Positions 22,001 through 30,285 of a stretch of 64,000 nt of DNA are shown here, piece after piece. The stretch is from AWTP1-13 sp963840075. Its GTDB lineage: Bacteria > Pseudomonadota > Alphaproteobacteria > Rhizobiales > Hyphomicrobiaceae. Made by a program: the position numbers and the translations under genes. Location of the stretch: assembly GCA_963840075.1 (NCBI GenBank), contig CAWIXS010000011.1:142007-206006 (forward strand). The letters run 5' to 3'. Below the pieces are notes generated by a model. That model searched no databases, was not told the origin of the DNA, and saw only the letters and a list, made by a program, of their open reading frames with translations. Each line of letters opens with the position of its first letter. Position 1 is the stretch's first letter.

Positions 22001-22705
22001 CCAAGGGCGCAAACGCCGCTGGGACAGGGCCTCGGTGAAGGGCACCAGCCACACACTCCGACGTCGGTGCAAGTTCCTGCCCCTCACCCTGACCCTCTCC
22101 CCGCAAGCGGGGAGAGGGGATCCGGGCGCGACTCGCGGCACGCGATGGCCCTCACGCCCGAGGAGGTGGACATCAAGGACAAGGGCCTCGTGCTGATCCT
22201 CGAGGAGCTGCACGACAAGCTCGACGCCCTCGTCTTCGAGGCCTACGGCTGGCCGGCCGACCTCGGCGACGAGCAGATCCTGGAGAGGCTGGTCGCCCTC
22301 AATGCGGCGCGCGCCGCCGAGGAGAAGGCCGGCACCATTCGCTGGCTGCGCCCCGACTACCAGATCCCGCGCTTCGGCTCCGACGCCGAGCGCGCGCGGC
22401 TCGCCGAGGAGAGGCGCCAAGCGCGCCAGCATGAACGCGCCACCCAGGGGGCGCTGGCCCTCGACGACGACCTGCAGGAGATGAAGCCCAGGTTCCCCAC
22501 CAGCAACGAGCTGGAGGAGACCGCCGCCGTGATGCGTGTGCTCGCCTCCGCCACCCAGCCGCTCTCCGTCGCCGACATCGCCCGCATCTTCCAGCAGGGT
22601 CAGGCGATCGCGCGCCGCGTCGAGCTCACCGTCTCGGCCCTGGCCCGCCTCGGCCACCTCGTCTCCACCGATGAGGCCAGGACCTTCGCCCTGCGCCGGG
22701 TCTGA
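19019..22705 (+). pseudogene. Type IIG-like restriction-modification enzyme, three frameshifts
   Basis: Single-chain restriction endonuclease/N6-adenine methyltransferase of the MmeI-like type, ~1,228 residues when repaired. Order: N-terminal PD-(D/E)xK nuclease (GFIDLYKKGCFVLEAKQS), helical connector ending GAHYTPRAYV, SAM site DPACGTGNFLYVALELMKRL, catalytic IVGNPPFIGGK, TTNSITQVF, a specificity region (AIPNHPW to FPFPVC), and a C-terminal helical region. Single surplus bases near 20138 and 20856 (both in CCC runs) and at 20971 break it into four frames. The sequence on both sides stays well conserved. A palindromic repeat is inserted in frame at 21959-22120. No separate methylase or nuclease gene flanks it. 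Confidence 0.85.
21959..22120. repeat. In-frame palindromic repeat inside the restriction-modification gene
   Basis: Two inverted arms of about 40 bases (21959-21999 and 22079-22120), each itself built on the palindrome CTCTCCCCGCTTGCGGGGAG. They surround ~80 unrelated bases. Total length 162 bases, divisible by three, without stop codons. It encodes a Pro/Gly/Arg-rich stretch between LEKLRAAPPAP and the conserved LTPEEVDIKDKGL. The same arms occur as intergenic hairpins elsewhere in the window. Confidence 0.8.
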
Positions 22706-22842
22706 CGCTGCCGGCTTCGCAAATTGCCCCGACGCACGATTGAAACCAACCCGAGGTGGAAAACCCCCCGCTGAAAATCGTGCGGGCCGGCAGAATCAGC
22801 CATCATGCCGGCCGTTCGCAAACAACGCCCGTGGGGGGACGC

Positions 22843-23142
22843 ATGGCGCACGCTGACCAGTCCGATGCCCAGTTCGGCTACCACAGCTCCGATCCCGCGC
22901 AACTCGACATGTTCGGCCCGCCGCCGGCGCAGAACTACGACCCCGACCCCGATGAGGTGCGCGCCGAGCTGATGGCCATCCTCGCCCGAGCGCGCGCCGC
23001 TCCGCAGGAGCCGTGGCCCGCCAAGGAGGTCTCCTACTGGGGCACCGTCTTCCCGCAGATGGCCAACTGGCTGCCCGCCGAGGAGGCCCGGCAGCTGCGG
23101 CTCCAATTCGCCGCCGAGCTTGAGCGGCTGCAGGCGGCGTAG
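22843..23142 (+). CDS. Conserved hypothetical protein downstream of the restriction-modification gene
   Basis: 99 residues from ATG 22843, which has a GGGGGGAC ribosome site seven bases upstream; an earlier in-frame ATG at 22756 lacks one. The product is acidic in its first third (FGYHSSDPAQLDMFG, then DPDPDEVRAELMAILARAR) and ends in a helical AEEARQLRLQFAAELERLQ. No known catalytic motif, membrane segment or signal peptide. I recall similar small proteins in rhizobial genomes but no function. Its place 140 bases after the enzyme suggests it may belong with it. Confidence 0.65.
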   Translation: MAHADQSDAQFGYHSSDPAQLDMFGPPPAQNYDPDPDEVRAELMAILARARAAPQEPWPAKEVSYWGTVFPQMANWLPAEEARQLRLQFAAELERLQAA

Positions 23143-23210
23143 AGGGGTCCAGACCCTGCGGGTCTGACGCCCTTCCACAAAATCCGAGAGCGGGGTACCC
23201 CCACCCCTGG

Positions 23211-23233
23211 CCCCTCCCCGCAAGGGGGAGGGG
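23211..23233. terminator. Hairpin between convergent genes
   Basis: CCCCTCCCCGCAAGGGGGAGGGG: strong inverted repeat in the 126-base spacer between the convergent hypothetical gene and clpA, preceded by a GGGTCTGACG-type repeat at 23148-23170. No T-run, so intrinsic termination is only possible. Confidence 0.45.
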
Positions 23234-23268
23234 AACCCGTCGGCGCAAGTGGTCGGGTGCGGCGCGCC

Positions 23269-25728
23269 CTACTCGTCCTTGCGGCGCGGCACGCTGGGGA
23301 CGGCGCCGGGCTTGGGCCGCTCCTTCTTCTCCTTCGGTCCGGAGAGGGCCTTGCGCGGGGCGGCCTCGACCAGGGCCGGGCCGTCCTCGCCCTCCTCGTC
23401 GCTGTCGTCGTCGTCGTCGGCGCCCTCCTTGCCCTTGGGCTTGGGGGTGGACGGGAAGTACTCGAAGCCGAGCTTCTTCTCCTCGCCTTCGCCGGCGACG
23501 AACACGCGCACCGCGCCGCCGTGCTCCAGCTTGCCGAACAGCAGTTCGTCCGCCAGCGGCTTCTTGATGTGCTCCTGGATCACGCGGGCGAGCGGCCGGG
23601 CGCCGAACCTCTCGTCGTAGCCCTGCTCCGCCAGCCACCTGGCGGCATCCTCGCCGAGCTCGATCGTCACGCCGCGGTCGGCGAGCTGCGCCTCGAGCTG
23701 GAACACGAACTTCTCCACCACCTTCAGGATCACCTCGGGCGGCAGGCCGGCGAACGGGATCACCGCGTCGAGCCGGTTGCGGAACTCCGGCGTGAACATG
23801 CGGTTGATCGCCTCGGTGTCGTCGCCCGAGCGCTTGGAGCTGCCGAAGCCGATGGCGGACTTGGCGAGTTCGGCGGCGCCGGCGTTGGTGGTCATGATCA
23901 GCACCACGTTGCGGAAGTCCACCTTCTTGCCGTTGTGGTCGGTCAGCTTGCCGTGGTCCATCACCTGCAGCAGGATGTTGTAGAGATCCGGGTGCGCCTT
24001 CTCGATCTCGTCGAGCAGGAGCACGCTGTGCGGGTGCTGGTCGATGCCGTCGGTGAGGAGGCCGCCCTGGTCGAAGCCGACGTAGCCCGGAGGAGCGCCG
24101 ATCAGCCGCGAGACGGTGTGCTTCTCCATGTACTCCGACATGTCGAAGCGCAACAGCTCGACGCCCATCAGCGAGGCGAGCTGCCGCGCCACCTCGGTCT
24201 TGCCGACGCCGGTGGGACCCGAGAACAGGTAGCACCCGATCGGCTTCTCCGGCTCGCGCAGGCCCGCGCGGGCGAGCTTGATGGAGCTCGCCAGCGCCTC
24301 GATCGCCTTGTCCTGGCCGAACACCAGCCGCTTCAGGTCCTTCTCGATGTTGATCAGCACCTCGGCGTCCGACTTGGTGATGGTCTTGGGCGGAATGCGC
24401 GCCATGGTGGCGACGGTCGCCTCCACCTCCTTCACGCCGATCTTCTTCTTGCGCTTGTTCTCCGGCACCAGCATCTGCGAGGCGCCGGTCTCGTCGATCA
24501 CGTCGATCGCCTTGTCGGGCAGCTTGCGGTCGTTGATGTACTTGGCCGACAGCTCCACCGCCGCCTTGACGGCGTCGTTGGTGTACTTGAGCTTGTGGTA
24601 CTCCTCGAAGTAGGGCTTGAGGCCCTTCAGGATCTCGATGGAGTCCTCCACCGTCGGCTCGTTGATGTCGATCTTCTGGAACCGGCGCACGAGCGCCCGG
24701 TCCTTCTCGAAGTGCTGGCGGTACTCCTTGTAGGTGGTGGAGCCGATGCAGCGCAGCGTGCCCGACTGCAGCGCCGGCTTCAGCAGGTTGGAGGCATCCA
24801 TCGCCCCGCCCGAGGTGGCGCCGGCACCGATCACGGTGTGGATCTCGTCGATGAAAAGGATCGCGCCCGGGTAGTTCTCGATCTCCTTCATGACGGCCTT
24901 GAGCCGCTCCTCGAAGTCGCCGCGGTAGCGCGTGCCGGCGAGCAGCGCGCCCATGTCGAGGGCGAAGATGGTGGAGGAGCGCAGCACCTCCGGCACGTCG
25001 GCGTTGATGATCTTGCGCGCGAGGCCCTCGGCGATGGCGGTCTTGCCGACGCCCGGATCACCCACGAACAGCGGGTTGTTCTTCTGCCGGCGGCACAGCA
25101 CCTGGATGGTGCGCATCACCTCCGCCTGGCGCCCGATCAAGGGGTCGATGCGGCCGGTCTTGGCCTTCTTGTTGAGGTTGACGCAGTAGGTGTTGAGCGC
25201 GTCCTGGGGCTGCTTCTTGCCGTCCTCCCGGGCTTCCCCGTTCTGGTCCTCGTCGACCCCGCGCACGTGCTTGGGCTCCGACGCGCCGGGGCGCTTGGCG
25301 ATGCCGTGCGAGATGTACTGCACCGCCTCGAAACGGGTCATCTCCTGCTCCTGCAGGAAGAAGGCGGCGTGGCTCTCGCGCTCGGCGAAGATGGCGACCA
25401 GCACGTTGGCGCCCGTGACCTCCTCGCGGCCGGAGGACTGCACGTGCACCACGGCGCGGTGCACCACGCGCTGGAAGCCGGTGGTGGGCTGTGCCTCGGT
25501 GGAGCCCTTGACGTAGAGGCTCGCGAGCTCGTTATCCAGGTACTCAGTGATGCGCCGGCGCAGCGCGTCGATATCGACGAGGCAGGCCTTCATGACGGCC
25601 GCGGCGTCGCGGTCGTCCAGCAGGGCCAGGAGCAGGTGCTCCAGGGTGGCGTACTCGTGGTGACGCTCGTTGGCGTACTCCAGCGCGCGATGCAGCGAGG
25701 CTTCGAGACTTTGCGAGAAGGCGGGCAC
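23269..25728 (-). CDS. clpA: ATP-dependent Clp protease ATP-binding subunit ClpA
   Basis: AAA+ unfoldase that feeds substrates to ClpP; 819 residues. N-domain repeats (HHEYATLEHLLLALLDD), first AAA module with Walker A GDPGVGKTAIAEG and Walker B ILFIDEIHTVIG, and second module with GPTGVGKTEVAR and SVLLLDEIEKAHPD. An IGF loop (AKSAIGFGSSKRS) for docking to ClpP lies in the second module. The acidic tail (DDDDSDEEGEDG) and Lys/Pro-rich end are typical of alphaproteobacterial ClpA. Start is GTG 25728. clpS lies 9 bases upstream in the same direction, forming the usual adaptor-unfoldase pair. Confidence 0.96.
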   Translation of the reverse strand: MPAFSQSLEASLHRALEYANERHHEYATLEHLLLALLDDRDAAAVMKACLVDIDALRRRITEYLDNELASLYVKGSTEAQPTTGFQRVVHRAVVHVQSSGREEVTGANVLVAIFAERESHAAFFLQEQEMTRFEAVQYISHGIAKRPGASEPKHVRGVDEDQNGEAREDGKKQPQDALNTYCVNLNKKAKTGRIDPLIGRQAEVMRTIQVLCRRQKNNPLFVGDPGVGKTAIAEGLARKIINADVPEVLRSSTIFALDMGALLAGTRYRGDFEERLKAVMKEIENYPGAILFIDEIHTVIGAGATSGGAMDASNLLKPALQSGTLRCIGSTTYKEYRQHFEKDRALVRRFQKIDINEPTVEDSIEILKGLKPYFEEYHKLKYTNDAVKAAVELSAKYINDRKLPDKAIDVIDETGASQMLVPENKRKKKIGVKEVEATVATMARIPPKTITKSDAEVLINIEKDLKRLVFGQDKAIEALASSIKLARAGLREPEKPIGCYLFSGPTGVGKTEVARQLASLMGVELLRFDMSEYMEKHTVSRLIGAPPGYVGFDQGGLLTDGIDQHPHSVLLLDEIEKAHPDLYNILLQVMDHGKLTDHNGKKVDFRNVVLIMTTNAGAAELAKSAIGFGSSKRSGDDTEAINRMFTPEFRNRLDAVIPFAGLPPEVILKVVEKFVFQLEAQLADRGVTIELGEDAARWLAEQGYDERFGARPLARVIQEHIKKPLADELLFGKLEHGGAVRVFVAGEGEEKKLGFEYFPSTPKPKGKEGADDDDDSDEEGEDGPALVEAAPRKALSGPKEKKERPKPGAVPSVPRRKDE

Positions 25729-25737
25729 GGCTGTTAC

Positions 25738-26067
25738 TTACTCCTTTTCCATCGTGCACTGCAGCGGATGCTGGTGCTGACGCGAGAAGTCCATAACTTG
25801 CGCAACCTTGGTCTCGGCGACCTCGTAGGTATAGACGCCGCAGATCCCAACCCCCTTGTGGTGCACATGAAGCATGATGCGCGTGGCCTCCTCTTGGCCC
25901 TTGTTGAAGAAGCGCTCCAGCACGTGCACCACGAACTCCATCGGCGTGTAGTCGTCGTTCAACAGCAGCACCTTGTAAAGACTGGGCTTCTTGGTCTTGG
26001 GACGCGTCTTGGTGATGAGGCCGGTCTTGCCCTCATCGTCGCCGCGTGAGCCGTTGCTTCCGGACAT
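25738..26067 (-). CDS. clpS: ATP-dependent Clp protease adaptor ClpS
   Basis: N-degron adaptor that delivers substrates with destabilising N-terminal residues to ClpA. 109 residues from ATG 26067. The binding-pocket signature NDDYTPMEFVVHVLERFF and the HHKGVGICGVYTYEVAETK segment are present. The flexible N-terminal extension (~35 residues, SGSNGSRGDDEGKTG...) precedes the core, as expected. It is directly upstream of clpA. Confidence 0.96.
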   Translation of the reverse strand: MSGSNGSRGDDEGKTGLITKTRPKTKKPSLYKVLLLNDDYTPMEFVVHVLERFFNKGQEEATRIMLHVHHKGVGICGVYTYEVAETKVAQVMDFSRQHQHPLQCTMEKE

Positions 26068-26409
26068 TCCTGCGAGCCTTGTCTTTGCGAGCTTTGTCCC
26101 GGTCCCCGTTCCTGCGTCGGTGTGACCCCGCGCCGACCTGCAACCATGTCCCTGGCTCGTGCCTCCGCAAATCACGTGCCCATCTTAGCGACAGCCGGGT
26201 CGAATTCGCAAACGCCGTGCGAGGGGATCACGCGTCGTTGTAGACGCGGCGCATCACCTGCGGCCGCGCATGGCGCTATATGGTGCAGCGCCAGCGCAAA
26301 TGCGACAAAAAAACGGGCACGCGCCGACAGAGCGCGCACCCGGTGCTTGTCCAGTTCCCTACAAGGGGCGGGCCGTGTCGGGCCCGGCGCAGGCCAGCTT
26401 GCTGGCGGC
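26068..26409. other. 342-base spacer upstream of clpS
   Basis: No coding frame with plausible start or composition. It must contain the clpS promoter; no clear consensus was found. The phasin gene ends at its right border. Confidence 0.45.
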
Positions 26410-26742
26410 TTACTGGCGGACGGTCTGCAGGGCCCTCTCGACCGGCTTATAGGCCTCCTTGGCGAGCTCGGCATAGAGGCCGCCCAGCTTGGAGACCTGG
26501 TGCATGTAGCCGTCGTAGGCGCGCTTGGCGTAGCCTGTCTGGAGCTCGACAGCCTGCTCGAAGGACTTTGCGCCCAGAAGCTTCTCGACGGCTGCCGTTC
26601 CTTCCTCGAACGACCGCTTGGTATAGTCGGTGACCTCGGCAGCAATCGCCTGCCACCCCTTGTTCCATTCGCCGAAGGCCTTCATGGCGGTTTCGACGTT
26701 CTGTTGGCCGAGTTTCTGGAAGTCTTCGTAGTTCTTGATCAT
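26410..26742 (-). CDS. Phasin family protein
   Basis: Polyhydroxyalkanoate granule-coating protein, 110 residues, all-helical. The pattern YEDFQKLGQQNVETAMKAF, then WQAIAAEVTDYTKRSFEEG and EQAVELQTGYAKRAYDGYM, is that of phasin_2-type proteins. No signal peptide. Two PhaR-type palindromes lie 70-110 bases upstream, consistent with regulation by polymer level. It precedes clpS in the same direction but 340 bases apart, so it is probably its own transcript. Confidence 0.92.
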   Translation of the reverse strand: MIKNYEDFQKLGQQNVETAMKAFGEWNKGWQAIAAEVTDYTKRSFEEGTAAVEKLLGAKSFEQAVELQTGYAKRAYDGYMHQVSKLGGLYAELAKEAYKPVERALQTVRQ

Positions 26743-26813
26743 TTTGCTTCAGTCCTGGGTGCTGGGGTTCGTCTGGGGAGCAGTCGCTCACTGGCGCGCG
26801 CGCCCTGAATATA

Positions 26814-26854
26814 TGCACTGCACAATAAGTCAACGCGATGCTGCGTCGCAGCAT
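26814..26854. promoter_or_regulatory. Two PhaR-like sites upstream of the phasin gene
   Basis: TGCACTGCA at 26814-26822 fits the TGC-rich PhaR consensus TGCRNYGCA. ATGCTGCG-T-CGCAGCAT at 26838-26854 fits CTGC-N3-GCAG. Both sit between the phasin start (26742) and the divergent carboxypeptidase gene. PhaR represses phasin genes in related bacteria; binding here is inferred. Confidence 0.45.
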
Positions 26855-27047
26855 TGATCCATTCGCACGCAGGGTGCCGAGGTTTAACGGGGCAGTCACC
26901 ACCCCGATACGTCCGGCGACACGTCCGGCAGGCAGATGCCGAGCCTGCCTCAAAGACGCCCCAAAGACGCGATCAAGGCTTGGCTGGGCACTTCCACGGG
27001 GGCGCCGGGGAGCCAGCTGCTCTACTGGCGCGGCTAGGCACTGAGGG

Positions 27048-28325
27048 ATGGCATTTCAAGCTCGTCGGCAGCGGCGGTGGCGCCGCGTGGCGTCGGCCAC
27101 CTTTGCGGCGACCCTCATGCTCAATGCGGCGCTCGGGCCTGCCTATGCCGAGGTCACGGGCCGCCACGCGGTGCTGGTGGTCGATGCCAACACCGGGCGG
27201 GTCCTGCACGAGCGCTCGGCCGACGCGGAGCGCTATCCGGCCTCGCTGGTCAAGCTCATGACGCTCTACATGATCTTCGAGATGATCGAGGCCGGGCGGC
27301 TCACCTTTCAGACGAAGATCCGCTTCTCCGCCAAAGCGGCGGGGGCCGCCCCCTCCAAGCTCGGCGTCGAGCCGGGGACCGAGATCGACCTCATCGATGC
27401 CATCAAGGCGCTGATCACCAAGTCCGCCAACGATGTCGCCATCGCGCTTGCCGAGCACGTCGCCGGCAGCGAGCAGCGCTTCGCCCAGTTGATGACGCGC
27501 AAGGCGCGCCTGCTCGGCATGAAGTCGACCGAGTTCCGCAATGCCTCCGGCCTCCCCGACGACGACCAGGTGACGACCGCGCGCGACATGATCACCCTGG
27601 CGCTGCGCCTGCAGGACGATTTCCCGAAGCACTATCCGCTGTTTGCCACGCGCACCTTCAGCTGGAGCGGCGACACCTTCAAGAACCACAACACGCTGCT
27701 CTTCAACTACCGGGGCATCGACGGCATGAAGACCGGCTACATCCGCGCATCCGGTTTCAACGTGGTGGCCTCGGTGCGGCGCGGGAAGAGGCACGTCGTT
27801 GCCGCGTACTTCGGCGGCACCTCGGGTGCTCTGCGCAATGCCGCCGTGCGCACCCATCTCGATGCGGCGCTGCGCAAGGCATCGGAGACGAGGACGCGGC
27901 GGCGGGCGGCTCCTTTGACGGCCCAGGGCAAGGACGAGACCTCGGTCACGGAGGCTCGGGCAGCAAAACCCGCACCGCGCGCGATCGCCCGTCCCAAGGT
28001 CGAGGCGCGCTCCCCGCCCCCGCCGCCCAAGGAAGCGGCCAAACCGCACAGCCCGGCAAAGTCTCCTCCCGCGGAAGGCGCCTTCCACGTCCAGATCGGC
28101 GCCTTCAAGACGCTCGAGGAGGCCGAGCGGCGGCTGGCCTCGGTGCGGGAGCTTGCGGGCTCCCTGCTCGCCGAGCGCGCTGCGCTCACTGCCGAGGTGA
28201 GGCGCGGCGAGACGGTGCTCTACCGCGCGCGCTACGGCGGCTTCGACGCGAAGGCGACAGCCGCAGTGGTCTGCGACGAGCTGAAGCGCCTCAGCGTCGA
28301 ATGCCTGGTGATGAAGGCCGAGTGA
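27048..28325 (+). CDS. D-alanyl-D-alanine carboxypeptidase with SPOR domain
   Basis: Low-molecular-weight penicillin-binding protein (peptidase S11, DacA/DacF type) that trims peptidoglycan stem peptides. Signal peptide through residue ~35 (ATLMLNAALGPAYAEV). Catalytic motifs SLVK (SxxK), SAN (SxN) and KTG are all present in order. After the enzyme domain comes a Pro/Lys/Ala-rich linker and a C-terminal SPOR domain (FHVQIGAFKTLEEAERRL to VECLVMKAE), which should localise it to denuded septal peptidoglycan. 425 residues. The clpS-phasin-carboxypeptidase neighbourhood is typical of rhizobia. Confidence 0.94.
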   Translation: MAFQARRQRRWRRVASATFAATLMLNAALGPAYAEVTGRHAVLVVDANTGRVLHERSADAERYPASLVKLMTLYMIFEMIEAGRLTFQTKIRFSAKAAGAAPSKLGVEPGTEIDLIDAIKALITKSANDVAIALAEHVAGSEQRFAQLMTRKARLLGMKSTEFRNASGLPDDDQVTTARDMITLALRLQDDFPKHYPLFATRTFSWSGDTFKNHNTLLFNYRGIDGMKTGYIRASGFNVVASVRRGKRHVVAAYFGGTSGALRNAAVRTHLDAALRKASETRTRRRAAPLTAQGKDETSVTEARAAKPAPRAIARPKVEARSPPPPPKEAAKPHSPAKSPPAEGAFHVQIGAFKTLEEAERRLASVRELAGSLLAERAALTAEVRRGETVLYRARYGGFDAKATAAVVCDELKRLSVECLVMKAE

Positions 28326-28338
28326 AAACGGACCCGCC

Positions 28339-28707
28339 ATGACGCAGCAATGGCTCACCGTACTCGGGCTCGGGCTCGACTTTCTGGGGTTCATGATGCT
28401 GTTGCGCGAGTGGTGGCTCGCCTTCTTCAACGAGGGGAGCCAGATGCAGTTCGCCGAGCAGCTCGACCGTGCGCGGGCGATGCGCGACATGCGCATCCGT
28501 GGAATGGGCGGGAGCAATCCCTTCGAGACGCTGGACCGCGTGCAGGACGAGAGCGCAATCCGCAACGCCCGCGCCGAGCATCGCGCTGCCCTCATGGCAC
28601 GGCGGGGTGTGTTCCTGCTGGCAACGGCGCTGATCGTGGCGGGCTTTGCGTTGCAGATCGTGGGCGCGGTTCCCGGCTGCTGCCCGCCGTTGATTGCCCC
28701 GCAGTAG
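28339..28707 (+). CDS. Small membrane protein of unknown function
   Basis: 122 residues with one hydrophobic segment at each end (LTVLGLGLDFLGFMMLL and FLLATALIVAGFALQIVGAV) and a charged ~65-residue middle (RARAMRDMRIRGMGG ... RNARAEHRAALMARRG). Likely a two-pass inner membrane protein with a hairpin-like charged loop. It starts 14 bases after the carboxypeptidase gene and so is probably in its operon. No family recognised. Confidence 0.65.
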   Translation: MTQQWLTVLGLGLDFLGFMMLLREWWLAFFNEGSQMQFAEQLDRARAMRDMRIRGMGGSNPFETLDRVQDESAIRNARAEHRAALMARRGVFLLATALIVAGFALQIVGAVPGCCPPLIAPQ

Positions 28708-28760
28708 GCCGGAGCCCGCCGAAGGCGGGTCGATTTCTCTTGCGTGAGAGCTTTGCTACT

Positions 28761-28845
28761 TGGTGCGGTCGAGAGGACTCGAACCTCCACGCCTTGCGGC
28801 GCTAACCCCTCAAGCTAGTGCGTCTACCAATTCCGCCACGACCGC
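28761..28845 (-). tRNA. tRNA-Leu (anticodon GAG)
   Basis: On the minus strand the acceptor arm GCGGTCG pairs with CGACCGC. The class II variable arm (GCGCCGCAAGGCGT) is present, as in tRNA-Leu. The T arm GGTTCGAGTCC and an encoded CCA end are visible. The anticodon loop TTGAGGG sits between CTAGC and GTTAG, giving GAG. 85 bases with CCA. Confidence 0.95.
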
Positions 28846-29120
28846 TCGCCCGCTCCTGTAGCAAACCGGGGCGGAGCAAACAAGGTTCCAGGGGCCAGGT
28901 TTCAGGTGTCCGGTTGCGGGCCCACCTCTGACCCATGCCCCTGGTGACCCTGGACGCCTCCGACCCGAGGCCCGAGGCCACGACTTGATCCGCGTCAGCC
29001 ACCCCGCCACATTCTTTCACTGTGCAGCCTGAGAGTCGCGGCTGCTTCCCGGAGCGTGGAGAAAGCGCCAACCATGCCGTTGCACGGTTGGAGTCTGGAC
29101 AAAGGAGCAGGCGTAAAGCG

Positions 29121-29888
29121 ATGCCGGTGAGCCGAACGAAACGAGCCGATGCCGCCCCCATCGAATGGGCGGCGGCGCGGGAGCTCGTGCCCTACGAGGC
29201 AGCGCTCGCCGTCATGGCCGGGCGCGTGGAGGCCATCGTCGCCGGCACCGCGCCCGAGCTGGTCTGGCTGCTGGAGCATCCGCCGCTTTACACCGCCGGC
29301 ACCAGCGCAAGAGAGGAGGACCTGCTCTCGCCAATGCAGCTGCCCGTCTACCGCACGGGGCGCGGCGGCCAGTACACCTATCACGGGCCCGGCCAGCGCG
29401 TGGCCTACGTAATGCTCGACGTGAAACGCCGCTTCGGCGATGTGCGCGCCTACGTCGCTGCCCTGGAGGATTGGATCATCGACGCGCTGGCGCGCCTCGG
29501 CGTCGCGGGCGAGCGCCGGACGGGGCTCATCGGGGTGTGGGTGCGGCGGCGCGCCGAGGAGGAGGGCGCGGGTGGCTACGACAAGATCGCCGCCGTCGGC
29601 GTACGCCTGTCACGCTGGGTGAGCTCGCACGGCGTCAGCCTGAATGTCGCGCCCGATCTCGCCCATTACGCCGGCATCGTGCCGTGCGGCATCCGCGATG
29701 CCGGCGTCACCAGCCTTGCCGAGCTCCGGGCCGAGCTCGGGCACAGCCCCAACTTGGGCGAGGTCGACCTCGCCCTGCGTGCAGCGTTCGAGCGGCGCTT
29801 CGCGTGTCGGGTTTCAGGGGTCGGGCTTCAGGGAACCGAGACGGTCAGCCTCGCCCCTTTGTCTGGGCGACGACCGCTGCCGCCCTGA
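29121..29888 (+). CDS. lipB: Octanoyltransferase LipB
   Basis: Transfers octanoyl from acyl carrier protein to lipoyl-dependent enzymes, first step of lipoate synthesis. Key parts: WLLEHPPLYTAGTSA, the RGGQYTYHGPGQ loop, catalytic Lys in YDKIAAVGVRLSRW and catalytic Cys in GIVPCGIRDAGVTSL. 255 residues from ATG 29121; an AAAGGAG lies 14 bases upstream. The last ~25 residues (from VSGVGLQ) come from an intergenic-type repeat that runs into the gene and are not part of the conserved protein. Lipoate supports the 2-oxoacid dehydrogenases, relevant to the E1 gene at 48 kb. Confidence 0.94.
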   Translation: MPVSRTKRADAAPIEWAAARELVPYEAALAVMAGRVEAIVAGTAPELVWLLEHPPLYTAGTSAREEDLLSPMQLPVYRTGRGGQYTYHGPGQRVAYVMLDVKRRFGDVRAYVAALEDWIIDALARLGVAGERRTGLIGVWVRRRAEEEGAGGYDKIAAVGVRLSRWVSSHGVSLNVAPDLAHYAGIVPCGIRDAGVTSLAELRAELGHSPNLGEVDLALRAAFERRFACRVSGVGLQGTETVSLAPLSGRRPLPP

Positions 29889-29925
29889 AACCTGATCCCT
29901 GACCCTGAAACCTCAGCCCTTGCGG
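29809..29925. repeat. TTTCAGG/CCTGAAA repeat overlapping the lipB 3' end
   Basis: GGGTTTCAGGGGTCGGGCTTC on the left and CCTGAAACCTGATCCCTGACC on the right form an inverted repeat around the lipB stop. Related TTTCAGG units occur at 28889-28915 and 39747-39835. It may act as a terminator between lipB and the convergent gene. Confidence 0.55.
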
Positions 29926-30266
29926 GCGGGCCTCTTGCTGGCCGCAGACGATGGCGCCGGAGCCGACGAGGTATCCGGCGTATCGTAGAAGACGGTTCCG
30001 TCCTCGATCGAGACAGCGTCGCCCCCGAAGAGCCGGTAAGCGTCGTCTTCACTGCGGTCCATGCGGATGATGCATCCTTTGAGGCAGACGTCCGAAAGCG
30101 TCTGCGACGGCCGCAACACGTGGTCGGCCTTCGCATCGCCCTCGACGATCGTCACCGTGTGGTCGCGCTCGTCGCGATTGGTGATCGACGCCGCATGCGC
30201 CGCGGCGGCGCCGGCAAAGACACCGATCACGATCACCGCTCGCGTCATGCGTACCATCGTAACCAT
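29913..30266 (-). CDS. Small secreted protein of unknown function
   Basis: 117 residues from ATG 30266 (ATG 30257 and 30248 also possible). The signal peptide is clear (TRAVIVIGVFAGAAAAHAA). The mature domain of ~95 residues reads SITNRDERDHTVTIVEGDAK with two close cysteines (VCLKGCIIRM) that could bind or form a disulfide, then an acidic region and a Ser/Ala/Pro tail ending KRPARKG. No family is recognised with certainty. A 22-residue basic peptide gene lies 19 bases upstream in the same direction. Confidence 0.7.
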   Translation of the reverse strand: MVTMVRMTRAVIVIGVFAGAAAAHAASITNRDERDHTVTIVEGDAKADHVLRPSQTLSDVCLKGCIIRMDRSEDDAYRLFGGDAVSIEDGTVFYDTPDTSSAPAPSSAASKRPARKG

Positions 30267-30285
30267 GCTCAAAGGATGCGCTCCG

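Noticed and set aside
23257..26049. 930-codon open frame on the plus strand opposite clpA and clpS
   Set aside because: Antisense to two certain genes; long opposite frames are expected in GC-rich DNA and this one has no domain.
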